A stretch of 64,000 nucleotides of DNA from an uncultured Dorea sp. (lineage in GTDB: Bacteria; Bacillota; Clostridia; Lachnospirales; Lachnospiraceae): the NCBI GenBank assembly GCA_910577685.1, contig CAJTOH010000015.1, forward strand, positions 1-64,000, in the 5' to 3' direction. The notes beneath the pieces were generated by a model. It searched no databases and was not told the origin of the DNA. It saw only the letters and a program-made list of their open reading frames with translations. Both the position numbers and the translations under genes were made by a program. Shown here piece after piece: positions 42,516 through 51,406 of this stretch; the first letter of the stretch is position 1; the number at the start of each line of letters is the position of its first letter.

Positions 42516-43523
42516 CTATTTTTCGATAATTTCACGGGAAATTCCCAGATGATGGTATGCATGATCCGTTACAAGCCTTCCTCTCGGCGTTCTCTGGATG
42601 AATCCGTTCATCAGAAGGTAGGGTTCATAGACATCCTCAATGGTTCCCGCATCCTCTCCGATTGCCGCAGCCAGCGTATCCAGCCCCACAGGACCTCCAA
42701 GGAACTTCTCAATCATCACCAGCAGAAGCCTCCTGTCGGTCTGGTCAAGCCCCTCCTTGTCCACATCCAGAAGATCCAGCGCGTAGTTGGCTACCTCCTC
42801 TGTGATATAGCCGTCATATTTGACCTGGGCAAAATCCCTCACACGCTTCAGAAGCCTGTTGGCAAGCCTCGGCGTCCCTCTGGACCTTCTTGCCAGCGCA
42901 TCGGCGCCCCTGCCGTCAATCCCAACTTCAAGCACCTTCGCAGAACGCAGAAGGATCGTCTTTAACTCTTCCACCGTATAGAACTCCATCCGGTTCACCA
43001 CTCCGAAACGGTCCCGCAGAGGGGCGGTCAACATACCCGCCCTTGTCGTAGCGCCTACCAGCGTGAATTTGGGAAGGTCAAGGCGTATCGACCTTGCGCT
43101 GGCTCCCTTCCCGATCATAATGTCAATCGCATAGTCCTCCATCGCAGGATACAGGACTTCTTCCACCTGCCGGTTCAGGCGGTGGATCTCATCCACGAAC
43201 AAGACGTCCCCTTCCTGCAGGTTATTCAGGATCGCCGCCATCTCCCCCGGCTTCTCGATCGCCGGACCGGAGGTAATCTTAAGATTCACGTCCATCTCAT
43301 TGGCAATAATCCCTGCAAGCGTCGTCTTCCCAAGCCCCGGCGGTCCGTAGAACAATACATGGTCCAACGGCTCCTTTCTGGCTTTCGCTGCTTCGATATA
43401 GATCTTAAGCGTCTCCTTCGCCTTCTCCTGCCCTATATAATCTGCAAGCATCTGCGGACGAAGATGGTTTTCGATCTTCACATCCTCTTCCAGATTCTCC
43501 GTCGTAATTATTCGTCTGCCCAT
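42516..43523 (-). CDS. ruvB: Holliday junction helicase RuvB
   Basis: The 335-residue AAA+ motor has Walker A GPPGLGKTT, Walker B FVDEIHRL, arginine finger region TTRAGMLTAPLRDRFG and the winged-helix TPRGRLVTDHAYHHLG end. It works with RuvA to move Holliday junctions. It follows ruvA by 26 bp. Confidence 0.98.
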   Translation of the reverse strand: MGRRIITTENLEEDVKIENHLRPQMLADYIGQEKAKETLKIYIEAAKARKEPLDHVLFYGPPGLGKTTLAGIIANEMDVNLKITSGPAIEKPGEMAAILNNLQEGDVLFVDEIHRLNRQVEEVLYPAMEDYAIDIMIGKGASARSIRLDLPKFTLVGATTRAGMLTAPLRDRFGVVNRMEFYTVEELKTILLRSAKVLEVGIDGRGADALARRSRGTPRLANRLLKRVRDFAQVKYDGYITEEVANYALDLLDVDKEGLDQTDRRLLLVMIEKFLGGPVGLDTLAAAIGEDAGTIEDVYEPYLLMNGFIQRTPRGRLVTDHAYHHLGISREIIEK

Positions 43524-43549
43524 TACCCTAACTCACCCTCATTATTATA

Positions 43550-44164
43550 CTATATATTCATATATCTCAACGCCGATCTCAGCACGTCCTCTACTTCCAT
43601 GGCTCCCTCTACTTCCACCTTCCTAACCGCCTTTAATGCCTCCGTACTGCCGTATCCCAACGCCACAAGCGCCTGAACAGCCTCGCTCTGAATCTGGCTC
43701 TGGGATTCCATTCCCGCAGGCGCTTCCGACTCAGAAACGGCAATGTGTTCCAGCGCATCCTCCAGTTTCAGCTTATCGCGAAGCTCAAGGATCAACTTTT
43801 CCGCAGTCTTCTTCCCGATACCCGGAGCTGCGCAGATCGCCTTCACATCGTTGGCCAGAACCGCAAACCGCAGGTCGTCGGGACTCAGAGCCGACAGTAC
43901 CCCCAGCCCACCCTTAGGACCGATTCCATTCACCCCAATAAGCAGCTTAAACACAGACAGATCGTCCCGCGTAAGGAATCCATAGAGCTGCATGGCGTCC
44001 TCCTTCACGTTCAGGTATGTAAAGAGCTTCACTTCATTTCCCACCGCCGGAAGCCTCCCCATAGCCTGTCCATACATATAGACCCCATATCCCACTCCCC
44101 CCACGTCGACGATTACTTTATCCTCCTCAAACGCTGCAAGTGTTCCCCTTAGATATGATATCAT
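43550..44164 (-). CDS. ruvA: Holliday junction protein RuvA
   Basis: The 204-residue protein begins MISYLRGTLAAFEEDKVIVD, with the OB fold, then HhH motifs LIGVNGIGPKGGLGVLS and AAPGIGKKTAEKLILELRDK, and a C-terminal domain III (VQALVALGYGSTEALKAVR). It targets RuvB to four-way junctions. Start follows GGAGGAATGGT. Confidence 0.98.
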   Translation of the reverse strand: MISYLRGTLAAFEEDKVIVDVGGVGYGVYMYGQAMGRLPAVGNEVKLFTYLNVKEDAMQLYGFLTRDDLSVFKLLIGVNGIGPKGGLGVLSALSPDDLRFAVLANDVKAICAAPGIGKKTAEKLILELRDKLKLEDALEHIAVSESEAPAGMESQSQIQSEAVQALVALGYGSTEALKAVRKVEVEGAMEVEDVLRSALRYMNI

Positions 44165-44179
44165 ACCATTCCTCCCTCT

Positions 44180-44671
44180 TTATTGCCATAGATTCTTAAG
44201 CCTCTTAAGCATCCCGTCCGCCGCCGCGCCGATCAAAAACCCTGTCGCCGCCCCCGCGACCAGAAGCGCAGGCATATAGTACGCGGCGCTGAACGTCTCC
44301 ACCACCACCATGGCGGCAATAAGCTGCCCGATATTATGGAACACGCCTCCCGCGATACTCACCCCCGTCACGCTGAAACCGCCCGCCCGCTTTAACAGAG
44401 TCATTGCCGACAGGCTTAACAAGGCTCCGGACAGACTGTAAATAATACTGAAATAATTGCCGAACAGGAACCCCGACAGCAAAACCCGCAGCACAGACAG
44501 CAAAAACGCTTCCCTTACCCGCATCTTATACAGCGCGATCACAATGATCAGATTCGCAAGGCCAAGCTTCATCCCCGGAACACCGAAATGAACGGGGATC
44601 AATGTCTCAACATAACTAAAGATTAACGCCAGCGCCGTAAATACCCCGAAATATGCTACCCTGCTCTTCAC
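44180..44671 (-). CDS. Gx transporter-like membrane protein
   Basis: The 163-residue protein has five helices and glycine-rich motifs (LIPVHFGVPGMKLGLANLIIV, SGFLFGNYFSIIYSLSGALL). This is the Gx transporter family, once called heptaprenyl diphosphate synthase component I. GTG 44671 (seven bases after GAGG) is preferred to TTG 44674. It is next to the NusG_II gene, and both often neighbour ApbE and Rnf genes, suggesting a role in flavin-containing ion pumps; this is inference. Confidence 0.85.
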   Translation of the reverse strand: MKSRVAYFGVFTALALIFSYVETLIPVHFGVPGMKLGLANLIIVIALYKMRVREAFLLSVLRVLLSGFLFGNYFSIIYSLSGALLSLSAMTLLKRAGGFSVTGVSIAGGVFHNIGQLIAAMVVVETFSAAYYMPALLVAGAATGFLIGAAADGMLKRLKNLWQ

Positions 44672-44687
44672 CAAAGTTCCTCCCCGC

Positions 44688-45059
44688 TCAATTCGTCACG
44701 GCGTCAAATTCCCTGTTCGCACCGGACTCCACCTCCACAACCACTCTGTTGGGAAGGCAGATTATACTCTCATGGTTTAAAGACACCGGCTTCTGGTGGA
44801 CGCAGAGCTGGTCCGGACAGTCCGCCTGAACCATGGACGCTTCCCCGTTCTTGATTTGGAGCAGATTCGTTCCTCCGTTAATCTCCACCTCCCTGTCCTC
44901 CGACAGGCTATAGATTCCTTCTATCTCGCCTTCCCTCTTAACGATCACTCTGTTGGCGCCGGCTGCGCCGACAAAGGTACGTACAAGCACGGCAAGGCCT
45001 GCCACACATAGGATGACTACAATCAAAATCCAGTCCTTTTTCTTCAAACCATTCTTCAT
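44688..45059 (-). CDS. NusG domain II membrane protein
   Basis: The 123-residue protein starts MKNGLKKKDWILIVVILCVA with one membrane helix, then INGGTNLLQIKNGEASMVQA, DCPDQLCVHQKPVSLN and ICLPNRVVVEV. The CPDxxC motif is characteristic of NusG_II domain proteins found with Rnf and Gx genes. Start ATG 45059 is chosen for its spacing from GAGG. It is divergent from apbE. Confidence 0.88.
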   Translation of the reverse strand: MKNGLKKKDWILIVVILCVAGLAVLVRTFVGAAGANRVIVKREGEIEGIYSLSEDREVEINGGTNLLQIKNGEASMVQADCPDQLCVHQKPVSLNHESIICLPNRVVVEVESGANREFDAVTN

Positions 45060-45182
45060 ATACATCAACCTCTTTATTTTCTCTACGCAATATTCTAACA
45101 CAAGAAATCCGGTTCTGCAATCACATGTTCGATTACATAGATAAAATGGATTTTACAAACAGTAACTTTTATAAAAAAGAGT

Positions 45183-45211
45183 TTGATTGCAGCCAACAGC
45201 TACGTTATAAT
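45183..45211 (+). promoter_or_regulatory. Promoter of apbE
   Basis: TTGATT (45183-45188) and TATAAT (45206-45211) are 17 bp apart, 67 bp before the ATG. Confidence 0.8.
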
Positions 45212-45277
45212 AGTTAAGGACGCTTAAGGCGGGCTGCGCCTGAGCTGCGTTCAACATATCGCAAACGAGGTGTATTT

Positions 45278-46270
45278 ATGAAATATAAAAGTTTAACCGC
45301 GCTGCTTATATGCGCCGTACTTCTATTGTCCGGCTGTTCGGAACTGACCAAAGGACACAATCAGGTCTATACGGACACCCTCTTCGATACGGTCGTCCGC
45401 GTCGAGATCCTTGACGGGGTTGACGAGGATGTATTGAAGGGCTGCGAAAATATCTGCCAAAAATACCACTCCATGTTCTCCAACAAGATCGAAGACAGCG
45501 AGATTTCCCGGATCAACAGCGCAGGCGGGAATCCTGTGGAAGTCTCCGACGAGACCGTTACCCTCCTTAGAAAAGCGATCTACTACGGCGACCTATCCAA
45601 CGGCGCCTTCGACGTTACCATCGCCCCTGTTTCAAGCCTGTGGGATTTTCATGCCGAGACGCCCGCCCCGCCGACGCCCGAAGCAATCTACGAGGCTGCC
45701 AGTTACGTGGATTACAAGAATATCCTCATAGACGGCAACACGGTCAGGCTCCTCAATCCCAACGCCGCCATTGATGTAGGAGGCATAGCCAAAGGGTATA
45801 TTGCAGATATTCTGAAACAGTACCTGCAGGATCACGGCGTCAAACACGCTATCATCAATCTTGGGGGAAATGTACTGGCTATCGGAAGCCGGCTGGACGG
45901 CAGCGACTACAATATCGGCATCCAGAAACCCTTCGACATGACGGGGGAAGCCATCACTTCCGTACGGATCTCCAACAAATCCGTCGTGACCTCGGGTACT
46001 TATCAGCGATATTTTGAGGCTGACGGCAAGCTTTATCACCACATTCTGGACCCGCGCACAGGTTATCCCTGTGAAAATACCTTAAACAGCGTTACGATCA
46101 TCACCAACTCGTCCCTCACGGCAGATGCGTTAAGCACTACATGCTTCCTGCTTGGATATGACAAGAGCATGCGGCTGATCGAACAACTGGATAATGTGGA
46201 CGCCGTCTTTATCACGAACGACAATAAGATACGATATTCCAAGAATTTTCAACAGAAGGTCATGAAATAG
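45278..46270 (+). CDS. apbE: FAD:protein FMN transferase ApbE (lipoprotein)
   Basis: The 330-residue product has a lipoprotein signal (LICAVLLLSGC) and exported ApbE domain. Conserved parts are DTLFDTVVRVEI, AAIDVGGIAKGYIADIL (Mg and FAD contact), INLGGNVLAIG and SVVTSGTYQRYF. It attaches FMN to Thr in SGAT-like motifs of RnfG and RnfD, both encoded here. The neighbouring Rnf genes make this its likely target. Confidence 0.95.
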   Translation: MKYKSLTALLICAVLLLSGCSELTKGHNQVYTDTLFDTVVRVEILDGVDEDVLKGCENICQKYHSMFSNKIEDSEISRINSAGGNPVEVSDETVTLLRKAIYYGDLSNGAFDVTIAPVSSLWDFHAETPAPPTPEAIYEAASYVDYKNILIDGNTVRLLNPNAAIDVGGIAKGYIADILKQYLQDHGVKHAIINLGGNVLAIGSRLDGSDYNIGIQKPFDMTGEAITSVRISNKSVVTSGTYQRYFEADGKLYHHILDPRTGYPCENTLNSVTIITNSSLTADALSTTCFLLGYDKSMRLIEQLDNVDAVFITNDNKIRYSKNFQQKVMK

Positions 46271-46299
46271 TATGCCTCCACAGGATTCCCTATGTCAGA

Positions 46300-46344
46300 A
46301 AAAGGGGACGCTGCAAAATCCACCATTTTGCAGCGTCCCCTTTT
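46300..46344. terminator. Bidirectional 20-bp hairpin between apbE and the next gene
   Basis: Bases 46300-46319 are the exact reverse complement of 46325-46344 with a 5-nt loop; the arms end in AAAA and TTTT. Confidence 0.85.
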
Positions 46345-46353
46345 ATCTGTAAA

Positions 46354-47022
46354 TTAATAATAAAAATTCCCGGCTCTAAAGAGTATAGATCCAAACAACG
46401 CAATGAAAATAATATAAATGACTAACACGACACCCATAATAACCAACTGTGCGCGACAGAAATTCCTGCGGTTCACATTGGTCGTCTTGCTAAACGCCCA
46501 CACAAAATAAATGATGATACCAAAGCACGGAATCATTGCTACCAACAGGGTAAGAAGCCACTCCCCCATTGTCATGGGAGACGTATCCTGTCCTGGTTCA
46601 TACGTCTGATCGTACTGATTGCCGGTATTATAGTTATAGTTGTCCTGATAATTATAACCATTGTTCTGACTATAATTCGAGTTGTAATTCTGGTTATAGT
46701 TCTGATTCTGGCCATAATTCTGATTATAATTCTGGTTGTAATTATAACCGCTGTTCTGGCTGTTGGACCCCTGCTGGCCATACTGATAGCCATTATTCTG
46801 CTGATTGTTGTCATACGTGTTCTGACCGGTATATGAATACTGCTGGGAATAGTCCGGCTGCACACCTGCGTTCGGGTCCGTATACTTGCCGGCCGTATCC
46901 GAAGCCTTGACCGGCTGCTGGCCGGCCGCCGCATCAGCGCCTGACTTCCCTGTATTTGAATTGTCTGCTGATGTGGTTAAGCCGTCATTCTCCTTTGGTG
47001 TATTATCGTAATTATTTTCCAT
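46354..47022 (-). CDS. Membrane protein with Asn/Gln/Tyr-rich low-complexity N-terminus
   Basis: The 222-residue protein starts MENNYDNTPKENDGLTTSAD at ATG 47022 after GAGGAGG. Residues about 50-150 consist mostly of N, Q, Y, G and S with NQNY and YNQN repeats. Two membrane helices follow (LLTLLVAMIPCFGIIIYFVW, AQLVIMGVVLVIYIIFIAL), with a short linker RRNF. Small proteins of this build with short low-complexity tails are common in Firmicutes, but this tail is unusually rich in N, Q and Y and resembles prion-like sequence. Function is unknown. Confidence 0.85.
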   Translation of the reverse strand: MENNYDNTPKENDGLTTSADNSNTGKSGADAAAGQQPVKASDTAGKYTDPNAGVQPDYSQQYSYTGQNTYDNNQQNNGYQYGQQGSNSQNSGYNYNQNYNQNYGQNQNYNQNYNSNYSQNNGYNYQDNYNYNTGNQYDQTYEPGQDTSPMTMGEWLLTLLVAMIPCFGIIIYFVWAFSKTTNVNRRNFCRAQLVIMGVVLVIYIIFIALFGSILFRAGNFYY

Positions 47023-47156
47023 TGTATAACCTCCTCGTACTGCTCTGATTACTTTATTATTCATTTTAACACGGAAATGATATAATTTCAATCAATAAAC
47101 GGCTTATGACCGCGGTAAACGTAACAGTTTAACGTAAACAGGGCGTCGCCCTCTCC

Positions 47157-47429
47157 ATGCCTGTCAAACTTCTAATACCGAAAACCTGCAACGCCCGCAT
47201 TAAAAAACTTGTGGAAACCAAACGGCCCATTATCGAAATTGCCTATGAAGCGCATTATGATTCACAGCAGGCTTTCACATTAGCTTTCAGACAACTATAT
47301 GGATGTACGCCTAATATTTATAGGAAAAACGGCATGTTCTATCCTAAACAATCGAAGATCGGCATGATAAGTCCGCTTAACGGATATTCATTCATTTATT
47401 ATTGGGCAGGAGGTAAATTAACAGCATGA
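47157..47429 (+). pseudogene. Truncated AraC-type DNA-binding protein
   Basis: The 90-codon frame reads MPVKLLIPKTCNARIKKLVE, then RPIIEIAYEAHYDSQQAFTL and AFRQLYGCTPNIYRKNG. The second helix-turn-helix of an AraC DNA-binding domain is recognisable, but the sensor part and the first helices are absent. No good ribosome binding site precedes it. It ends four bases into the clpP start. Confidence 0.7.
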
Positions 47430-48016
47430 GCACAATTCCTTATGTTATTGAACAAACAAGCCGCGGAGAACGTAGTTATGATATTTTTTCAAGATTATTG
47501 TCCGACAGAATTATTTTTTTAGGAGAAGAAGTGAGCGAGGTTTCAGCAAGTTTAATTATTGCACAAATGTTGTTTTTAGAATCGCAAGACCCGGAAAAAG
47601 ACATTCAATTATACATAAATAGTCCTGGAGGTTCCGTTTCATCGGGTCTTGCTATATATGACACAATGCAATATATCAAATGCGATGTTTCTACGATTTG
47701 TATCGGTCTTGCCGCCAGCTTTGGAGCGTTTTTATTGGCGGGAGGCACAAAAGGGAAACGATTTGCTTTGCCTAACGCAGAAATTATGATACATCAGCCT
47801 GCTATTCATGGAAACGGAATCCAAGGGCAGGCAGCCGATATAAAAATTACATCCGACCACATACAAAAAAGCAAAGAACGATTAAATACTATTTTAGCAG
47901 AAAATACTGGTAAAAATATTGATGAGATTTCTATTGCTACGGATCGAGATAATTATATGACGGCAAAAGAAGCGGTGGATTTTGGCTTGATTGATAAAAT
48001 TATAGATAAGCGTTGA
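47426..48016 (+). CDS. clpP: ClpP-type serine protease, acquired paralogue
   Basis: The 196-residue product follows the ClpP family along its length: MSTIPYVIEQTSRGERSYDI, INSPGGSVSSGLAIYDTM. The catalytic triad is S98 (GLAASFGAF), H123 (MIHQP) and D175 (DRDNY). A three-residue insertion relative to B. subtilis ClpP lies after H123. No ATPase partner is near. The gene is clearly AT-richer than its neighbours, and it follows a truncated AraC gene, suggesting transfer. AGGAGGT precedes the start. It probably needs a ClpX or ClpC from elsewhere. Confidence 0.93.
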   Translation: MSTIPYVIEQTSRGERSYDIFSRLLSDRIIFLGEEVSEVSASLIIAQMLFLESQDPEKDIQLYINSPGGSVSSGLAIYDTMQYIKCDVSTICIGLAASFGAFLLAGGTKGKRFALPNAEIMIHQPAIHGNGIQGQAADIKITSDHIQKSKERLNTILAENTGKNIDEISIATDRDNYMTAKEAVDFGLIDKIIDKR

Positions 48017-48049
48017 TTTTATACAGATCTGGAAACGGCGGGCCGGAAA

Positions 48050-48187
48050 TCACACAAACAGGTTCCCGGTCATATCCCCTTTCACTTTTATGTCCCACAC
48101 ATTCCTCTCCGCCACATCCCGTACATTCTCCAATCCCATGTTCGTGATGTTTGCATCTAAATCCGGCTTATTTGATAATATTATCAT
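48050..48187 (-). other. Possible short gene remnant, unassigned
   Basis: ATG 48187 gives MIILSNKPDLDANITNMGLE, then NVRDVAERNVWDIKVKG and MTGNLFV over 45 codons. The composition is protein-like, but no ribosome binding site or family was recognised. It may be a scrap of the acquired island or chance. Confidence 0.25.
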
Positions 48188-48202
48188 TTTGGCAGTAAAA
48201 AT

Positions 48203-48655
48203 TCATATCTTCTTTAAAAACCAAATTAAATTTCTCTCATAATAATTCATAGGCGGTCTGTCCGGAAAATAACGCATCATTCTCCACACATAAAACAAGA
48301 TCATAAGAATAAAAAGAACCGCCAGAAACCTCTTCATCCAAATACCCGTCTTACGCCTCCGAATATACCGATTCCATCCAAATACCCCTGCATAGACAGC
48401 AATAGGATAGATCATAGGATGTATCTCATACGCCCCCGCAAAATCAAACCTAAGAAGCCGTAAGCCCGCCCTCGTAAGCCCGCACCCCGGACATGGAAAT
48501 CCTGTAACGGCCACCATTGGACATAAACTATACAAAAAATATTTTCCAAATACAAAATAGGCGATTACTAATATAATCGCCCATTTTATATCTTTCATAT
48601 CATTCACTAACAATTCGAAAGCATCCCGCACAATCTGCCTGAAAGTCCGTTTCAT
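48203..48655 (-). CDS. DUF2752 membrane protein
   Basis: The 150-residue protein begins MKRTFRQIVRDAFELLVNDM at ATG 48655. It has helices at about 24-45 and 95-115, and the DUF2752 signature CPMVAVTGFPCPGCGLTRAG. GFPCPGCGLTRA is the conserved cysteine motif of this family, whose function is unknown. It follows rnfB by a short gap, in the same direction, so it may be a late Rnf operon gene. Confidence 0.85.
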   Translation of the reverse strand: MKRTFRQIVRDAFELLVNDMKDIKWAIILVIAYFVFGKYFLYSLCPMVAVTGFPCPGCGLTRAGLRLLRFDFAGAYEIHPMIYPIAVYAGVFGWNRYIRRRKTGIWMKRFLAVLFILMILFYVWRMMRYFPDRPPMNYYERNLIWFLKKI

Positions 48656-48693
48656 ATGCAACACTTCCATTCTTCGATGATCTCCCGGCGCGC

Positions 48694-49485
48694 CTACATA
48701 ATGATCTTCTTCGGACACTTCTCCGCACACTTGCCGCAATCCGTACATTTCTCCGGATCAATATGCGCAACGTTGCCTTCTACCTTGATCGCATCGGATT
48801 CACAGACCTTCTCGCACATCTTACAGCCAATACATCCAACGGAACAAGCCTTCATCACGTCTTTACCCTTATCCCTGGAACTGCACTGCACCAGATGCTT
48901 CTGGTCATACGGCACAAGCTCGATAAGCTTCTTCGGACATACGGCGATACACTTGCCGCACGCCTTACAAGCATCCTTATCCACAACGGCAACCCCGTCC
49001 ACGATATGGATCGCATCAAACGGGCAGGCCTTCACACAGCTTCCCTCGCCGAGACATCCGTAATTACAGGACTTCGGTCCCCCCGCCTGCATCATGTTGA
49101 CCATAATACAGTCGTTCAGGCCGTGATACTCATAGTCCCTGCCCGCCTTATCGCAGGTTCCCCCGCACTTGACAAACGCCACCTGACGCGCCTTAGAGCC
49201 GGCTTCCACACCCATGATAGCCCCGATCTTCTCCGCTACCGGCGCGCCTCCTACCGGGCACGCCCCGATCTCCGCCTCGCCCTTGACGATCGCGGCGGCA
49301 AGACCGGAACATCCTGCATAACCGCATCCGCCGCAGTTATTCCCCGGGAGCACGCCTGTAATGGCCTCCTCCCTCTCGTCTACTTCTACCGCAAATTTCT
49401 TGCCTGCGACTCCTAGGAACACACCGATGAACAAACCGGTGCCGCCCACGATCACAGCAGCAATGATAATACCTGTAACACTCAT
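48694..49485 (-). CDS. rnfB: Rnf complex subunit B (ferredoxin-like)
   Basis: The 263-residue protein has an N-terminal membrane helix and then a 4Fe-4S site (NNCGGCGYAGCSGLAAAI, CGGTCD). Two further ferredoxin clusters are present (CKACGKCIAVCPKK and CIGCKMCEKVCES) plus CTDCGKCAEKCPKK at the end. It takes electrons from ferredoxin and passes them on in the Rnf complex. It is the last rnf gene, after rnfA by 12 bp. Confidence 0.97.
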   Translation of the reverse strand: MSVTGIIIAAVIVGGTGLFIGVFLGVAGKKFAVEVDEREEAITGVLPGNNCGGCGYAGCSGLAAAIVKGEAEIGACPVGGAPVAEKIGAIMGVEAGSKARQVAFVKCGGTCDKAGRDYEYHGLNDCIMVNMMQAGGPKSCNYGCLGEGSCVKACPFDAIHIVDGVAVVDKDACKACGKCIAVCPKKLIELVPYDQKHLVQCSSRDKGKDVMKACSVGCIGCKMCEKVCESDAIKVEGNVAHIDPEKCTDCGKCAEKCPKKIIM

Positions 49486-49497
49486 CGTTTGCCCCTC

Positions 49498-50073
49498 CTA
49501 TATCAGTCCTGAGAATCCACAGAACGCAATCGCCATAAGAGTAGCTGTCACCAGCACGATCGGCGTCCCCTGGAAGGACTCTGAAATGTCATTGTATTCG
49601 ATCTTCTCACGGATTCCCGCCATGATCACGATAGCGATCAGGAAACCGATAGATGTTCCGATACCATAGATCACGCCCTGAAGAATACTATACTCTTTCT
49701 GCACGTTGGTCAATGCAACTCCGAGTACGGCGCAGTTCGTCGTGATCAGCGGCAGGTACACGCCCAACGCGTTATAAAGCGGCGGCATAGCCTTCTTAAG
49801 GAACATCTCTACAAACTGAACCAGCGCCGCAATAATCAGGATGAACACAATCGTCTGCAAATATTCAAATCCCAGCGGCGACAATATAAACTTATAGATC
49901 AGACCCGTGACCAGTGATGCGATCGTGATAACGAACACAACCGCCCCGCCCATGCCGGCCGCCGTATCTACCTTCTTGGATACGCCGAGGAACGGGCAGA
50001 TTCCCAAGAACTGGCTGAGTACAACGTTATTCACAAGGGCCGATCCAATCGCAATAATCAATAATTCTTTCAT
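49498..50073 (-). CDS. rnfA: Rnf complex subunit A
   Basis: The 191-residue protein starts MKELLIIAIGSALVNNVVLS and has six helices with the half-helix motif VLSQFLGICPFLGVSKKVD and TTNCAVLGVAL. These Cys sites hold the membrane Fe-S centre with RnfE. It is part of the ion-translocating core. Confidence 0.97.
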   Translation of the reverse strand: MKELLIIAIGSALVNNVVLSQFLGICPFLGVSKKVDTAAGMGGAVVFVITIASLVTGLIYKFILSPLGFEYLQTIVFILIIAALVQFVEMFLKKAMPPLYNALGVYLPLITTNCAVLGVALTNVQKEYSILQGVIYGIGTSIGFLIAIVIMAGIREKIEYNDISESFQGTPIVLVTATLMAIAFCGFSGLI

Positions 50074-50086
50074 CTATGCACCCCTC

Positions 50087-50812
50087 CTACTTTTCATTTC
50101 CCGTCGGGAAAACCTTACCGCTGCACGCGCCGTTGCCGCAGGAAGCGCATCCTTCTTGGCATCCCGCCGACTCTACGACCTTCTTGCCCTTCTTAGCCGC
50201 ATTGATCTTCACCTTGTTCTGCAAAGCCACAAGGAATGCAAGCACCAGAAACGCTCCCGGCGGAAGGATGAAGATGGTAACAGGCACGTAGCCGCCCTTT
50301 CCTGCAGCAGCGTCCGCAAGAGGCAGAATCTGCTGTCCGAAAATCGCGCCCGTACCGATCAACTCACGGACAATACCGATCGCAGCCAGCCCCACGGTAA
50401 ATCCAAGCCCCATACCGATACCGTCGAAAATGGACGGCAGTACAGGATTCTTGGAGGCATAACTCTCTGCGCGGCCAAGGATGATACAGTTTACCACTAT
50501 CAGAGGAATGTACAGTCCGAGGGAAGCATACAAACTAGGGACAAAACCTTCCAAAAGGAACTGCACAATCGTTACGAATGAAGCCACGACTACGATAAAC
50601 GCCGGCATCCTGACGGAATCCGGGATAATCTTACGCAGCATAGAAATCAGCATATTTGACAGCACAAGCACGACCGTCGTAGACAGTCCCATACCTACGC
50701 CGTTCACGGCGGACGTGGTTACCGCCAGGGTCGGACACATACCCAACATCAGCACGAAGGTAGGGTTTTCTTTGACCAGACCGTTATAAATTCTTTCGGC
50801 ACAATTATTCAT
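50087..50812 (-). CDS. rnfE: Rnf complex subunit E
   Basis: The 241-residue protein begins MNNCAERIYNGLVKENPTFV, with LMLGMCPTLAVTTSAVNGVG and VVNCIILGRAESYA, the RnfE equivalents of RnfA's sites. The C-terminus has an unusual Cys-rich tail (GCQEGCASCGNGACSG), longer than in many RnfE proteins. It is the fourth gene of rnfCDGEAB. Confidence 0.95.
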   Translation of the reverse strand: MNNCAERIYNGLVKENPTFVLMLGMCPTLAVTTSAVNGVGMGLSTTVVLVLSNMLISMLRKIIPDSVRMPAFIVVVASFVTIVQFLLEGFVPSLYASLGLYIPLIVVNCIILGRAESYASKNPVLPSIFDGIGMGLGFTVGLAAIGIVRELIGTGAIFGQQILPLADAAAGKGGYVPVTIFILPPGAFLVLAFLVALQNKVKINAAKKGKKVVESAGCQEGCASCGNGACSGKVFPTGNEK

Positions 50813-50824
50813 CTTTCTACCTCC

Positions 50825-51406
50825 CTATTGAAATGCAGCCTGATAATATCCAAGCGCAGCGTTGACAGCCCCCGTCACGGATCTTGACGTGATGGTCGCG
50901 CCGCTTAACGCGTCGATAGGCTCGCCGTCCCCGCCGTCCTTGGATACCACAAACTTCTCCGTCTGTTTTCCTTCATATTGTCCATAGAACGCAGGCTCCG
51001 CAGCCTTCATTCCAAGTCCCGCCGTCTCGTTGATCGACAGGATGGAAACGCCGTTCACCGTGCCGTCGCTGGTGATTCCCACAGTAACCTGAATGCTTCC
51101 GCCGAATCCGTCTTTGTCCGTCGCAGTAACAACATAACCCGCGTCGCCTACGGTACAGGCCTCGTCAATGGTACCGTTTACGCCCATGTCCTTAAGCGCC
51201 TGATCGGCAGCAGCCGTATCAATCTCTACCTGCTCAAAATCATTGATGTCCGCCTCCGGAAACACCATCTGCCACGCCTCTTTCTTCGCGTTCTCCTTCG
51301 CCTGGGCAATAGGAGCTTTCGTGACCTCGTACACCAGCCCCAGACCAAGCCCTGCGACCAGTGTGATTACCGTCAGAATCAATGTATTTTTTACTATTTT
51401 ATTCAT
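50825..51406 (-). CDS. rnfG: Rnf complex subunit G (FMN-binding)
   Basis: The 193-residue protein has a membrane anchor (KNTLILTVITLVAGLGLGLV) and an FMN-binding domain. The Thr for covalent FMN is in DALSGATITSRSVTGAVNAA, modified by ApbE. Its start overlaps rnfD by one base. Confidence 0.97.
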   Translation of the reverse strand: MNKIVKNTLILTVITLVAGLGLGLVYEVTKAPIAQAKENAKKEAWQMVFPEADINDFEQVEIDTAAADQALKDMGVNGTIDEACTVGDAGYVVTATDKDGFGGSIQVTVGITSDGTVNGVSILSINETAGLGMKAAEPAFYGQYEGKQTEKFVVSKDGGDGEPIDALSGATITSRSVTGAVNAALGYYQAAFQ

